From positions 1-64,000 of the forward strand of contig NZ_VSSS01000014.1 in NCBI RefSeq assembly GCF_008123425.1: DNA of 64,000 bases, given 5' to 3'. Numbering within the stretch: position 1 is the stretch's first letter; every line of letters begins with the position of its first letter. The position numbers and the translations under genes are program-made. Positions 1 through 7,493 of this stretch are shown here, in pieces. This DNA comes from Bradyrhizobium rifense (GTDB lineage: Bacteria; Pseudomonadota; Alphaproteobacteria; Rhizobiales; Xanthobacteraceae). The notes under the pieces were generated by a model. That model saw only the letters and a program-made list of their open reading frames with translations. It searched no databases and was not told where the DNA came from.

Positions 1-19
1 AGATGTGTATAAGAGACAG
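1..19 (+). other. Tn5/Nextera mosaic-end adapter remnant
   Basis: The first 19 bases read AGATGTGTATAAGAGACAG, which is exactly the transposase mosaic end used in Nextera-type library preparation. A perfect match at the very first base of the window is best explained as untrimmed adapter at a contig end, not as genomic DNA. Any reading frame that begins inside it, such as one starting at base 5, is therefore an artefact at its 5' end. Confidence 0.95.
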
Positions 20-301
20 GTCACCGTGGCTGCCATCGCAGCGCGTCGAGCACATGCAGCGCAACAAGCTGGTATTCGACAGCCGCAAGCCCTCGCGCAC
101 GCGCTCGGCTCCGATGTGATCAAGCGCATGCGCGCAGACTTCGTCCAGTTCCCGCCATTCGCAGGCGGCAACAAGCATTTTCCGATGCTGACGCGGATGG
201 TGCGGCCCAAGTCTTAGAGAACCGAGAGTGTGGAAAAAACCAGGGCGTGAACCCATAAATTCGGATTGGTCGGCGGAGCTAATGGACTGCGCCGCCTTCG
301 G
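20..301. other. Contig-end stretch, no supported gene
   Basis: Apart from a short open frame that begins inside the adapter and ends at 217, I see no start with a ribosome binding site and no recognisable domain. The stretch carries the first copy of a 32-bp repeat (179-210) described separately. It may contain the 3' end of a gene lost at the contig edge, but nothing in the translated tail is recognisable. Confidence 0.4.
179..210 (+). repeat. 32-bp dispersed repeat, copy 1
   Basis: This 32-mer matches 1045-1076 at 29 of 32 positions, in the same orientation. Both copies read through in one frame as FPMLTR-(M/T)-VRP, so it may be a remnant of duplicated coding sequence or a short noncoding repeat. 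The flanking DNA of the two copies is not similar. Confidence 0.6.
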
Positions 302-802
302 TCACCTGCGTCCGAACAGTCCTCCGACCACGCCGCCGATCAGTCCGCCGGGGCCGCCCCCACCGTTGTGATGGTGAGCACCCGTGCGACGACGGGCCGA
401 ATGGTCGGCATCAGATTTGTCGCTACCGCTGAGGCTGGCAGGCGCCGCCGAGGCGGACTCGGTCAGTAGCGCCTGATGCTGCACCAGGTTCAGGAAGCCG
501 GTTCTGGGATAGCCGCGTGCCGCCTGCCAGCGCGTGATGACGGCGCGGGTCGACCCGTCGAAGCGTCCGTTGACCTTGGTGTCGAAACCGAGACCGGTCA
601 GCCGGCGCTGTACGTCGCGACGCCGTCCCTTGTTGAGGCCGATCTGATCTTCGGTTTCCTGACTTGCCTCGCCTGCCACCATCGTCGGATCGACGGATGC
701 GATCAGCTCGCGGTCGGCCGTGCTCGGACCGGCTGTGGCGGCATTTGCACCGACGAGAATTCCCAAGACTGATAATGCGAGGATGAAGACACGCAATGGC
801 AT
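302..802 (-). CDS. Secreted peptidoglycan-binding-like protein
   Basis: A 166-residue protein if started at the ATG at 802, which is followed at once by a signal peptide (MPLRVFILALSVLGILVG, then an Ala-rich cleavage region). The longer open frame up to 913 would place about 37 unrelated residues before the signal peptide, so I prefer 802. The mature part holds one peptidoglycan-binding-like repeat (about residues 57-100: RRRDVQRRLTGLGFD, then VNGRFDGSTRAVITRWQ), a three-helix fold found in cell-wall enzymes. The tail is His/Gly-rich (GAHHHNGGGG, GGLIGGVVGGLFGRR), perhaps a membrane-associating or flexible end. No catalytic domain is present. It is likely periplasmic or envelope-attached; the function is unknown. 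Confidence 0.7.
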   Translation of the reverse strand: MPLRVFILALSVLGILVGANAATAGPSTADRELIASVDPTMVAGEASQETEDQIGLNKGRRRDVQRRLTGLGFDTKVNGRFDGSTRAVITRWQAARGYPRTGFLNLVQHQALLTESASAAPASLSGSDKSDADHSARRRTGAHHHNGGGGPGGLIGGVVGGLFGRR

Positions 803-1044
803 ATTCTTCGCTGATCTTGAGTCTCGCAATGATTTCGCGTTGAACACCTGTATCGGTTCAAACAGCACCGCTGTGACACTCGAACGTCCGGCGGCGTCTA
901 AATCAAAGGTCAACTCCGGGTTTCGTCGCTGGCAACTGTTACGGGGGGCAATTGTTCCCTAGCAGGCGTCGGTTGTTACACGACATTGCGCTGAGACTGC
1001 CCAACAAGAAGTCGGCGATGGACCGCGGCGGCATCCTTGCCAGC

Positions 1045-1076
1045 TTTCCGATGCTGACGCGGACGGTTAGGCCCAA
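1045..1076 (+). repeat. 32-bp dispersed repeat, copy 2
   Basis: Second copy of the repeat at 179-210 (29 of 32 identical, same orientation). It lies in the 364-bp gap between the secreted protein gene (start at 802) and the 3' end of the adenylate cyclase gene at 1167. I see no gene in that gap; an open frame across it has no convincing ribosome binding site. Confidence 0.6.
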
Positions 1077-1166
1077 CGCCGCCTGGGGGCGTGGACTCAG
1101 AGCGGACGATTTCGGTCTGTCGTCGAGGAACAGTCGGCCTTCGCCTCGCGGCCGCACCGCGGTCGT

Positions 1167-2672
1167 TTATATCTGCGTCGAGGTGATCGTCATGCGATGG
1201 ACTTCCATCTTTTGACCGATGCCCTTCAGGTTCTCGTAGTTGCGCGATACCGAGCGCGAGTTGACGATGTCACTGACGCCCGGTGCCTCCATCACCGTTG
1301 CACTGATGCAGATTTCGTCGACATCGGCGAGACCTTGCACGCGTGCGGCGATATTCACGTCCTGCCCGAAATAGTCGATCCGGTCGTTGAGCGTCACCGC
1401 AATCGCTCGACCCTTGTGGACACCGACCTTGAGGCCGAGCGGCCGCGAAGCGGTCCGGTTGAATCGCGACAGTTCTTCGATCATCTCGATGGAGGCGCAA
1501 ACGGCGTCCTGGGGACGCTCGAATCCGGCCATGACCGCGTCGCCGATCGTCTTGATAATGGTGCCGGATCGTTCCCGGATGATCCTGTTCAAAATCTCGA
1601 AGTGTTGACGAACCAAAAAATACGCGTTCACGTCACCAACGCTTTCATACAGCGGCGTCGACTGCTTCAGATCGGTGAACAGGAAAGTCATGTCCGAGAC
1701 ATTGATGCTCTCGCCCTCATCCACCAGCTGCGCCTTGTAGAGTTCGCGAAAGCTCGGGGTGAGCAGCAACCGCTTGCCGGACAGGAACGGTTCATATTCG
1801 ACCAGATGGGGCGTGAAACCCGGGGGATACTGGACGAACCAGAAGCGACCGCAATCGCCAGTGCGGTTCTCGATCCGGATGGTGTGCTTGCCTGGGTTGA
1901 GATCGGCCGTCTGCCGGAACGAAAAACGTCCGTCGCCGAGGACCATGTCTCTCGGTGCCGTGGGGCGGTCCGGTAGCAGAAAGCGGCCCGACTCGAGCTG
2001 GACCAGCGTCTCTTGCCGTTCTGCCGGCTCCCCGCCCGCGAAGAAGACCACAAGGAGTTTGTGGCAGAGGTCCAGCACCTCGAAACGGCCAGCTGTGACA
2101 TCGAAGTCGAAGCTGCGGTGCTCATGGGCCTTGATATCGGCGAATCCGCGCGAGAGCGCAGCAACAAGCTGCTGGTGCGTCATCCCGTGCGGAGCGATGA
2201 AACCTTTCGAAAAGCTGTAGCGCAGGTAAAAGTCCTCAACAGTCAGCATTTCGGGATGGCGAAATATGATGTCGCGCACGCCGCTCGAGACCGTAAAGGT
2301 AACCTGAATGTAGTCGTCCAGCGACGCATCGTTGACCGCGTTGCAGAACGCGCACTGAAAGCGTGGATGGACCTGGTCGAGCTCGCGAAAGCTGCCGGCG
2401 ACCTGCGGGCAATAGGCGCAGATGAGCAGCCAGTCCATCTCGAACAGGCCCACCTTGGCGGTGTGCACGTACAGCTCTATCGCGTCTGCCTCGGACAGAC
2501 CGACGAGGCGGCCGTACTGGATCGGGTTGACGCGAAAGAGATCGTAGTCGTCGGCGGTACGGATGAAGCGTTCGAGATCCGAGAGAACATTCGGGGCCCA
2601 GCTTCTTGCCGATCCGAGCGCGCCGAGGCGTTGGCTCAGGAGAGTCTCCTTGACCGGAGACGGGGCACTCAT
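1167..2672 (-). CDS. DUF5939 / class III adenylate-guanylate cyclase
   Basis: A 501-residue cytosolic protein predicted to convert ATP to cAMP (or GTP to cGMP). The N-terminal two thirds match the DUF5939 pattern, including two CxxC pairs (CAYC near residue 88 and CAFC near residue 108) that could bind zinc. The C-terminal third is a class III cyclase homology domain. It begins near residue 328 with the metal-binding Asp in FLFTDLKQST, the second metal Asp lies in IKTIGDAVMAGF (about 377), and the downstream segment IDYFGQDVNIAARVQ carries the usual Asn/Arg end motif. Both metal Asp residues are present, so it should be active. No membrane segment is visible. It is a single gene, and the regulatory input through DUF5939 is unknown. 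Confidence 0.9.
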   Translation of the reverse strand: MSAPSPVKETLLSQRLGALGSARSWAPNVLSDLERFIRTADDYDLFRVNPIQYGRLVGLSEADAIELYVHTAKVGLFEMDWLLICAYCPQVAGSFRELDQVHPRFQCAFCNAVNDASLDDYIQVTFTVSSGVRDIIFRHPEMLTVEDFYLRYSFSKGFIAPHGMTHQQLVAALSRGFADIKAHEHRSFDFDVTAGRFEVLDLCHKLLVVFFAGGEPAERQETLVQLESGRFLLPDRPTAPRDMVLGDGRFSFRQTADLNPGKHTIRIENRTGDCGRFWFVQYPPGFTPHLVEYEPFLSGKRLLLTPSFRELYKAQLVDEGESINVSDMTFLFTDLKQSTPLYESVGDVNAYFLVRQHFEILNRIIRERSGTIIKTIGDAVMAGFERPQDAVCASIEMIEELSRFNRTASRPLGLKVGVHKGRAIAVTLNDRIDYFGQDVNIAARVQGLADVDEICISATVMEAPGVSDIVNSRSVSRNYENLKGIGQKMEVHRMTITSTQI

Positions 2673-3044
2673 CTCAAGCCTCCTATGGACTGACTTCAGC
2701 CGCTGCTCCGCTCGTCCATTTCAAGACCGGCGGCGGCGGCAACCCGCCTGCCTGCGCGCAGGAGTGCAAACTCTCGTCACTGAGCGGTAGCCGGGTCGGC
2801 CGTATCGGCAAGCACGATCAGCAAGTCGGTGCGTCGAGCTGCCCGTGCGGGCACTTGAAGCGATGCTCCGCGACAGCGCACCAATGTATCCTCGGCTCCA
2901 CCCTCGTCGCAAGCAACCAACGCATGCATGGGCGGACAAGCGGACACGAGGCGTGCCCCTTACTGAGTACCTCGATTTATCGGTGCACTGCCTGGTGAGC
3001 CCTTCGATCGTTTTATTGTGCTGCTCGCGGGATCCCGGCGCGCT
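2673..3044. other. Gene-poor stretch
   Basis: About 370 bp upstream of the cyclase gene. I found no open frame with a plausible start, ribosome binding site and recognisable product. The cyclase promoter should lie in its left part, but I could not pick a convincing -35/-10 pair. Confidence 0.5.
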
Positions 3045-3146
3045 CTAGTGCCCGCCAAGATAGGCCGTGATCAGCTTGGGATCGTGGATGAGATCCTTGG
3101 CGGGGCCGGACTGCACGATCTCGCCGGTCTCGAGCACGTAGCCGTA
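3045..3146 (-). pseudogene. Relic of a second livF gene (3' end only)
   Basis: These 102 bp match 5014-5115, the 3' end of the intact livF gene, at 99 of 102 positions in the same orientation. They encode the last 33 residues plus stop of a LivF ATPase (…LETGEIVQSGPA…LITAYLGGH). Of the three differences, two are synonymous and one changes Arg to Lys. That pattern fits the tail of a distinct paralogue better than random decay of a copy. The match stops abruptly at 3146, where unrelated sequence begins, and no ATPase core remains, so it cannot be functional. Confidence 0.85.
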
Positions 3147-3167
3147 GGAAGGATTACGGTGCCAGTG

Positions 3168-3192
3168 CACTCAACTAGACGCGGGTTGAGTG
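3168..3192. repeat. Inverted repeat next to the livF relic
   Basis: CACTCAAC (3168-3175) is followed after 9 bases by its perfect complement GTTGAGTG (3185-3192). It sits 21 bp from the breakpoint of the livF relic. On the minus strand it overlaps the end of an unidentified open tail (reading …LLAAIAERGITVTVVDG…, about 3175-3280). It could be a terminator stem, a recombination end or chance. Confidence 0.45.
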
Positions 3193-3290
3193 GGGTTGCG
3201 TGCCGTCCACCACTGTCACCGTAATTCCACGTTCCGCGATTGCCGCGAGGAGCTGCCGGAAGGGTTTAACTGCGTAACCGTAAGCTCACC

Positions 3291-3482
3291 TTAGGGCGCT
3301 AACGGCCCCGGATCGATTAATCGGGCTCCGCTTGCGAGCAATAGAAACATCGTCTGATAGCCGCGATATCTCGCGGCCATTCGCGTTCTCTCACGGCCCT
3401 TACCCAGGACAGTGCCAGACTGGTCGCAAACCCGCCATTCCCAACCACGACGATTGCGATCGATCAACATAAGCTCCAGCAT
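3291..3482 (-). CDS. Small hypothetical protein (63 aa)
   Basis: A 63-residue basic protein (MLELMLIDRNRRGWEWRVCD…) with no recognised domain. It starts 5 bp after the stop of the 73-aa gene and points the same way, so it is probably the last gene of the heat-shock operon and may be translationally coupled. Its own ribosome binding site is weak. The composition (alternating charged and aromatic residues, short hydrophobic patch MFLLLASGARL) looks like a folded small protein, but I cannot assign a function. Confidence 0.5.
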   Translation of the reverse strand: MLELMLIDRNRRGWEWRVCDQSGTVLGKGRERTRMAARYRGYQTMFLLLASGARLIDPGPLAP

Positions 3483-3487
3483 TGAAG

Positions 3488-3709
3488 CTAAGCCACCCTG
3501 GATGCTGCACCGGGGGTTGGACCGCCGAAATTTATAGAAAACGGGAAAGTTGTCGCCGATAGCGCATCAATTGCGCTTTGCTCCTCCGACAGGCGCTTGA
3601 TCAAGAACTCGCGTTCAAGATCTGATAAGCGTGTGCTCAGCAGACGGCGGTAGCGGTGGATATTGTTGCGATGGGCACGAAGGCACGCCAGTTTTTCATC
3701 CATTGTCAT
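3488..3709 (-). CDS. Small hypothetical protein (73 aa)
   Basis: A 73-residue protein rich in Arg, Leu and Glu (LACLRAHRNNIHRYRRLLST, then DLEREFLIKRLSEEQSAIDAL), predicted to be largely alpha-helical with possible coiled-coil character. A GGAGG motif lies 5 bp before the ATG at 3709. It is 15 bp downstream of the 106-aa gene in the same direction, so it belongs to the hsp20 operon. The function is unknown; its context suggests a role in stress tolerance. Confidence 0.6.
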   Translation of the reverse strand: MTMDEKLACLRAHRNNIHRYRRLLSTRLSDLEREFLIKRLSEEQSAIDALSATTFPFSINFGGPTPGAASRVA

Positions 3710-3724
3710 CTGGGCCTCCGAAGT

Positions 3725-4045
3725 TCACGCCGCGGCCGCACGTTCAGTCGAACGGAGGCGGTAAGGCTTTCCACCGGGTGGCGTTCGAGGGCCACCGTCC
3801 AGGGCGCATAGCGCTTCCAATATGTCATCGATCGATACCGGCTTTTTGAGCCCGGCAGGGGCGCGCATCGACGGGCAAGAGGCTATCGCAGATGCGTCGG
3901 ACGCCCATGAAGCCAGAATTGCGCGCTTCTCGGCCGACGTTAGGGCCGGATGATTCAGGACGTCTTGCGGCGTTTCAAACACCGTACCGGGATGAAGCAG
4001 CGCGTTGAAGTCGAAAACGTTGTCGTCAGCGGTCGTCGGCCGCAT
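3725..4045 (-). CDS. Hypothetical protein downstream of hsp20 (106 aa)
   Basis: A 106-residue protein starting MRPTTADDNVFDFNALLHPG, preceded by a strong AAGGAG ribosome binding site 7 bp before the ATG. The middle (DVLNHPALTSAEKRAILASWASDASAI) resembles small proteins often found beside stress genes in rhizobia, with an Ala-rich helical segment and a Pro/Gly-rich tail. It follows hsp20 by 71 bp in the same direction and probably shares its heat-controlled transcript. No domain with a known activity is visible. Confidence 0.65.
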   Translation of the reverse strand: MRPTTADDNVFDFNALLHPGTVFETPQDVLNHPALTSAEKRAILASWASDASAIASCPSMRAPAGLKKPVSIDDILEALCALDGGPRTPPGGKPYRLRSTERAAAA

Positions 4046-4116
4046 GGTCTTCTCCTTTTCATGGACGAATGGATGGGAGCCGCACGACTTGCAGCGCGGC
4101 CCCCGCGGCGCTTGGG

Positions 4117-4575
4117 CTAGGCGGCGGCTTTGGCTTCAAGCCTCCGCACGTTGCCGGTCGAGGCATCACCAATCGCAATACGGCGCGGCTTCATGGCTTC
4201 CGGGATCTCGCGAACGAGTTCGATGGTCAGCAAGCCATTGTCGAACGCGGCGCTTTTGACCTCGACATATTCGGCGAGGCTGAACTGACGCTTGAAGCTG
4301 CGGGTCGAGATACCGCGGTAGAGGAAATCACGCTCGGTCTTGTCGGATTTACTGCCCTCGACCGTGACTACGTTCTGCTCGGCAGTGATCTCGATGTCTT
4401 CGGGCGCAAAACCCGCAACCGCCAGCGAAATTTGGTAGCGGTCGTCAGCCAGCCGTTCGATGTTGTAGGGCGGGTAGTTGTCCTCGCTGGCCCGTTGAGC
4501 CGTTTCCGCGAGGTCAAAAAGGCGGTCGAAACCAATGGTCGAGCGCCAGAGAGGAGCGAAATCGTAGGTGCGCAT
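4117..4575 (-). CDS. Small heat-shock protein (Hsp20 / alpha-crystallin family)
   Basis: A 152-residue ATP-independent chaperone that should bind unfolding proteins. After a short N-terminal arm (MRTYDFAPLWRSTIGFDRLFD) comes an alpha-crystallin domain of about residues 38-135, with the typical PPYNIERLADDRYQISLAVAGF strand region (split here as in the family) and the motif AFDNGLLTIEL near its end. The IxI-type tail is represented by RRIAI. An upstream TTG at 4581 is in frame, but the AGGAGG box (4584-4589) is 8 bp before the ATG at 4575 and only 2 bp before the TTG, so 4575 is the start. Expression is probably controlled by the ROSE thermometer immediately upstream. Confidence 0.95.
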   Translation of the reverse strand: MRTYDFAPLWRSTIGFDRLFDLAETAQRASEDNYPPYNIERLADDRYQISLAVAGFAPEDIEITAEQNVVTVEGSKSDKTERDFLYRGISTRSFKRQFSLAEYVEVKSAAFDNGLLTIELVREIPEAMKPRRIAIGDASTGNVRRLEAKAAA

Positions 4576-4684
4576 AGCCAAATCCTCCTAAGAGCAAGAT
4601 GTCTACGAGCGGCACCGGACACAGCCGGTGCCCGTCTCTTGGCCCGGGCCCGTGAGGCGCCCGGACGCCATCCGTCCGATGGCG
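4576..4684 (-). promoter_or_regulatory. ROSE-type RNA thermometer in the hsp20 leader
   Basis: The roughly 100-nt leader of hsp20 has the hallmarks of ROSE elements. On the transcript, UUGCU is followed three bases later by the AGGAGGA ribosome binding site (plus-strand 4583-4597), the pairing that masks translation at low temperature. A perfect 8-bp hairpin, GGCACCGG with CCGGTGCC, lies at 4611-4632, and a 5-bp hairpin, CCATC with GATGG, lies at 4668-4682. The stacked-hairpin layout, length and position match rhizobial ROSE elements. This is inferred by eye and no folding was computed. Confidence 0.85.
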
Positions 4685-4690
4685 ACAAGA

Positions 4691-4718
4691 AAATTAGCAA
4701 AGCTGATTTTGGTTTCAA
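4691..4718 (-). promoter_or_regulatory. Putative sigma-70-type promoter of the hsp20 operon
   Basis: On the minus strand, TTGAAA (4713-4718) and TAATTT (4691-4696) are separated by 16 bp, a housekeeping-type promoter placed so that transcription would start near 4684, just before the ROSE leader. Rhizobial ROSE-controlled genes are commonly transcribed from such promoters. The preceding C makes CTTGAAA, so a sigma-32 reading is also possible. Confidence 0.55.
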
Positions 4719-5013
4719 GAGGGGTTTAAAAAAAATCGCTGGACCCGTCGTCAAGGTGCAACGAAGCGAGTTTGCGTTTGACGGTTGATATCGGATATCC
4801 GGGAGATGAGGGTCGGCGGTTGAAGCCCCCGCCATCCCACAAGCGGCGAGCATGGCATCATGCCACTGTTTTGCCCGACGGATCAAGTGGATTTCGTAAA
4901 ATCCGCAATTGTTGCGACTAAGCGATTGATGTCGCTGCCACCGGCTACTGTGCATGGGGTTGTTTTCGCTATTTCTGTGTCGGGAGGCTCGCCGGGCCTG
5001 ATCCTGACCGGCG

Positions 5014-5727
5014 CTAGTGTCCGCCGAGATAGGCCGTGATCAGCTTGGGATCGTGGATGAGATCCCTGGCGGGGCCGGACTGCACGATCTCGCCGGTCTC
5101 GAGCACGTAGCCGTAGTCGGCCGTCTCCAGCGCGGCGCGGGCGTTCTGCTCGACCAGCAGGATCGAGACGCCGAGGTCGCGGAGCGACGCGATGGTGCGA
5201 AAGATCTCGCGCACGATCAGCGGCGCGAGACCGAGGCTGGGTTCGTCCAGCATGAGCAGTTTCGGCTTGGCCATCAGCGCGCGCCCGAGCGCGAGCATCT
5301 GGCGCTCGCCGCCGGAGAGGGTGCCTGCCGCCTGGCGTTGCCGTTCCTTCAGGCGAGGGAAGCGATCATAGACCTCGCCCAGCGTCTTCTGGACGCCCGA
5401 GCGGTCGCGCAGGCTGTAGGAGCCGAGCAGGAGATTGTCGGCGACCGACATGTCGGAGAACAGCTCGCGCTTCTCCGGGACAAGGCACAGCCGGCGCTCG
5501 ACGCGATCCTCGACGGACATTTTTCCGACGTCGTTGCCCTGAAACACCATGCGGCCGCGCGAGGCGAGCAGCCCGATGGCGGCCATCAGAAGCGTGGTCT
5601 TGCCGGCACCGTTCGGGCCGATCACGGTGACGATCTGACCTTCTTCGATCGACAGCGAGACGTTGCGGACCGCCTCGACATTGTCGTAGCAGACGGTCAC
5701 ATCCGTCATGGCAAACATCTCGCTCAC
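5014..5727 (-). CDS. livF: Branched-chain amino acid-type ABC transporter ATPase (LivF family)
   Basis: A 237-residue ATP-binding subunit. Walker A is GPNGAGKT (about residues 39-46), the signature is LSGGERQM, Walker B is LLMLDEPSLGL and the switch His is replaced by the LivF-type LLVEQN. I chose the GTG at 5727, which overlaps the livM-livG stop and has GGAGG 6-7 bp upstream; an ATG at 5718 is an alternative. It would form the ATPase pair with the LivG half of the fused neighbour. It is the last gene of a leftward operon with binding protein, livH and livM-livG. The gene context (acyl-CoA enzymes, MarR) points to an organic acid rather than an amino acid as substrate, but this is inference. 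Confidence 0.93.
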   Translation of the reverse strand: MSEMFAMTDVTVCYDNVEAVRNVSLSIEEGQIVTVIGPNGAGKTTLLMAAIGLLASRGRMVFQGNDVGKMSVEDRVERRLCLVPEKRELFSDMSVADNLLLGSYSLRDRSGVQKTLGEVYDRFPRLKERQRQAAGTLSGGERQMLALGRALMAKPKLLMLDEPSLGLAPLIVREIFRTIASLRDLGVSILLVEQNARAALETADYGYVLETGEIVQSGPARDLIHDPKLITAYLGGH

Positions 5728-7493
5728 GCGACGCCTCCGAGATAGGCCTCTTGAACCCGCTCGTCGCTGCGGATCGCCGCTGGCGCGCCTTCGCAAAGCT
5801 TGGAGCCGAAATCGAGCACCACGATGCGGTCGACCAGCGACATCACGAACTCCATGTCATGCTCGACGATCAGGATGGTCAGATGATCGGAGCGCAGCGA
5901 GCGGAGCAACTCCGCAAGCCTGAGCTTCTCCTGGCGGCGCAAGCCCGCGGCCGGCTCGTCGAGGACGAGCAGGGCAGGATCGGCGGCGAGTGCGCGGGCG
6001 ATCTCGAGGATACGCTGATTGCCGAGCGGCAGATTGCCTGCGAGCTCAAATGGCTTTTCGCCGAGCCCGACGCGTTCGAGCTGCATCATGGCCTCGTGCC
6101 GGGTGCTGGCCTCCTCATGCTGGTTGAGGCGGAAGGCGCCGGCGAACAAGCCGGTGCGTGTGCGGGCGTAGGTGCCGAGCATCACGTTTTCGAGGAGGCT
6201 CATGCGCGGCCGCAGCTTCACATGCTGGAAGGTCCTGGCGACGCCGGCCTTGGCGATGCGGGATTGAGGATCACGCGTGATCGGACGCCCCGCAAAGACG
6301 ATCTCGCCCTTGTTGACCCGCAGCGCGCCGGTCAGGCAGTTGAACATCGTGCTCTTGCCGGCGCCGTTCGGGCCGATGACCGCGAGGATCTCGCCGGAGC
6401 GGACCTCGAAGCTGACATTGTTGACCGCGACGAGGCCGCCGAATCGACGCTCGGCGCCATCGACCTTCAGAAGCAGCTCGCCCGGCGTCGGTTGGGGGCG
6501 ACGCGGCAGCGGCGGCGCAGGCTGCGGCCGCTCGCGTTTGATCTTCGGCAAATGGCGCGCAACGAAGGGGACGATGCCCTGCCGCGCCCATTGCAGGAAC
6601 AGAATGAACAACGCGGAGAAGGCGACGATCTCGAGCTGCCCCGAGGCGCCCTTGGCAATCAGCGGCAGATAGTCCTGCACACTGTTCTTGAGCAGGGTGA
6701 CGACGGCGGCACCCACCACGCCGCCGAGCAGGCTGCCGGCGCCGCCGACCATCGACATCATCAGATATTCGATACCCATGCCGGCATCGAACGGACCCGG
6801 ACTGATGAAGCGGCTCATATGGGCGTAGAGCCACCCCGAGAGCGAAGCCAGAAAGGCCGCGATCACGAAGGTCACGAGCTTGATCCGGAAGGCGTTGATG
6901 CCGAGGCTCTCGACCAGCGTATTGCCGCCGCGCAGCGCGCGCATGGCGCGGCCGAGCCTGGAGTCCAGCAGATTGTATCCGAGCAGGAGGACGGTAGCGA
7001 CGATGCCCCAGATCAGGAAATAGATCTGCGCGCTCGAGACCAGCGCGAACGATCCGATGCTGATCGGCGGGATCGACGAGATGCCGTTGAAGCGGCCGAG
7101 CCCCTCGACATTGCCGAACAGGAAGCCGATGGCGAGACCCCAGGCAACGGTCGAGAGCGACAGGAAATGGCCCTGAAGCCGCAACGTAACGACGCCGAGG
7201 ATGGCCGCGACGCAGCAGGTCAGCGCCACGCCGAACAGGAGGCCGAGCCATGGAGAGTATCCGTTCAATGCGGAGACCCAGGCGGTCGCATAGGCCGCGA
7301 TGCCGACGAACGCAGCCTGTCCGAACGACACGATACCGCCGACGCCGGTGAGTAGCGCAAGGCCGATGGCAACCAGCGAATAGATGCCGATATAGTTCAT
7401 CAGCGTGATGCTGAAGGGGCTCAGGACCAGAGGCGCGAGCGCGAGGCACACCACCGCCGCCATTGCCGCGAGTTGAACGTGAAGGCGCGTCAT
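5724..7493 (-). CDS. Fused permease-ATPase of a Liv-type ABC transporter (LivM-LivG)
   Basis: A 589-residue fusion. Residues about 1-320 are a LivM-type inner-membrane permease with many hydrophobic segments (VCLALAPLVLSP, GLALLTGVGGIVSFGQAAFVG, and the EAA-like loop around RALRGGNTLVESLGI). After a Pro-rich linker (RPQPAPPLPRRPQPTP) comes a LivG-type ATPase with Walker A GPNGAGKS, LivG motif GVARTFQHVKL, a diverged signature (LPLGNQRILEIARAL) and Walker B LLVLDEPAAGL. The ATG at 7493 overlaps the livH stop (ATGA); longer in-frame extension upstream runs through livH and is not real. Permease-ATPase fusion is known in this transporter family. The fusion forces 1:1 assembly of these two subunits. 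Confidence 0.93.
   Translation of the reverse strand: MTRLHVQLAAMAAVVCLALAPLVLSPFSITLMNYIGIYSLVAIGLALLTGVGGIVSFGQAAFVGIAAYATAWVSALNGYSPWLGLLFGVALTCCVAAILGVVTLRLQGHFLSLSTVAWGLAIGFLFGNVEGLGRFNGISSIPPISIGSFALVSSAQIYFLIWGIVATVLLLGYNLLDSRLGRAMRALRGGNTLVESLGINAFRIKLVTFVIAAFLASLSGWLYAHMSRFISPGPFDAGMGIEYLMMSMVGGAGSLLGGVVGAAVVTLLKNSVQDYLPLIAKGASGQLEIVAFSALFILFLQWARQGIVPFVARHLPKIKRERPQPAPPLPRRPQPTPGELLLKVDGAERRFGGLVAVNNVSFEVRSGEILAVIGPNGAGKSTMFNCLTGALRVNKGEIVFAGRPITRDPQSRIAKAGVARTFQHVKLRPRMSLLENVMLGTYARTRTGLFAGAFRLNQHEEASTRHEAMMQLERVGLGEKPFELAGNLPLGNQRILEIARALAADPALLVLDEPAAGLRRQEKLRLAELLRSLRSDHLTILIVEHDMEFVMSLVDRIVVLDFGSKLCEGAPAAIRSDERVQEAYLGGVA

Noticed and set aside
5..217. A 70-codon frame starting in the first bases
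   Set aside because: Its start codon lies inside the adapter sequence, so the N-terminus is artificial. The remainder shows no recognisable protein.
5751..7355. A 534-codon open frame on the plus strand opposite livM-livG
   Set aside because: It is antisense to a gene with complete transporter motifs, its translation is Arg/Asp/Glu/Gln-rich low-complexity sequence with no domain, and such frames are expected in high-GC DNA.
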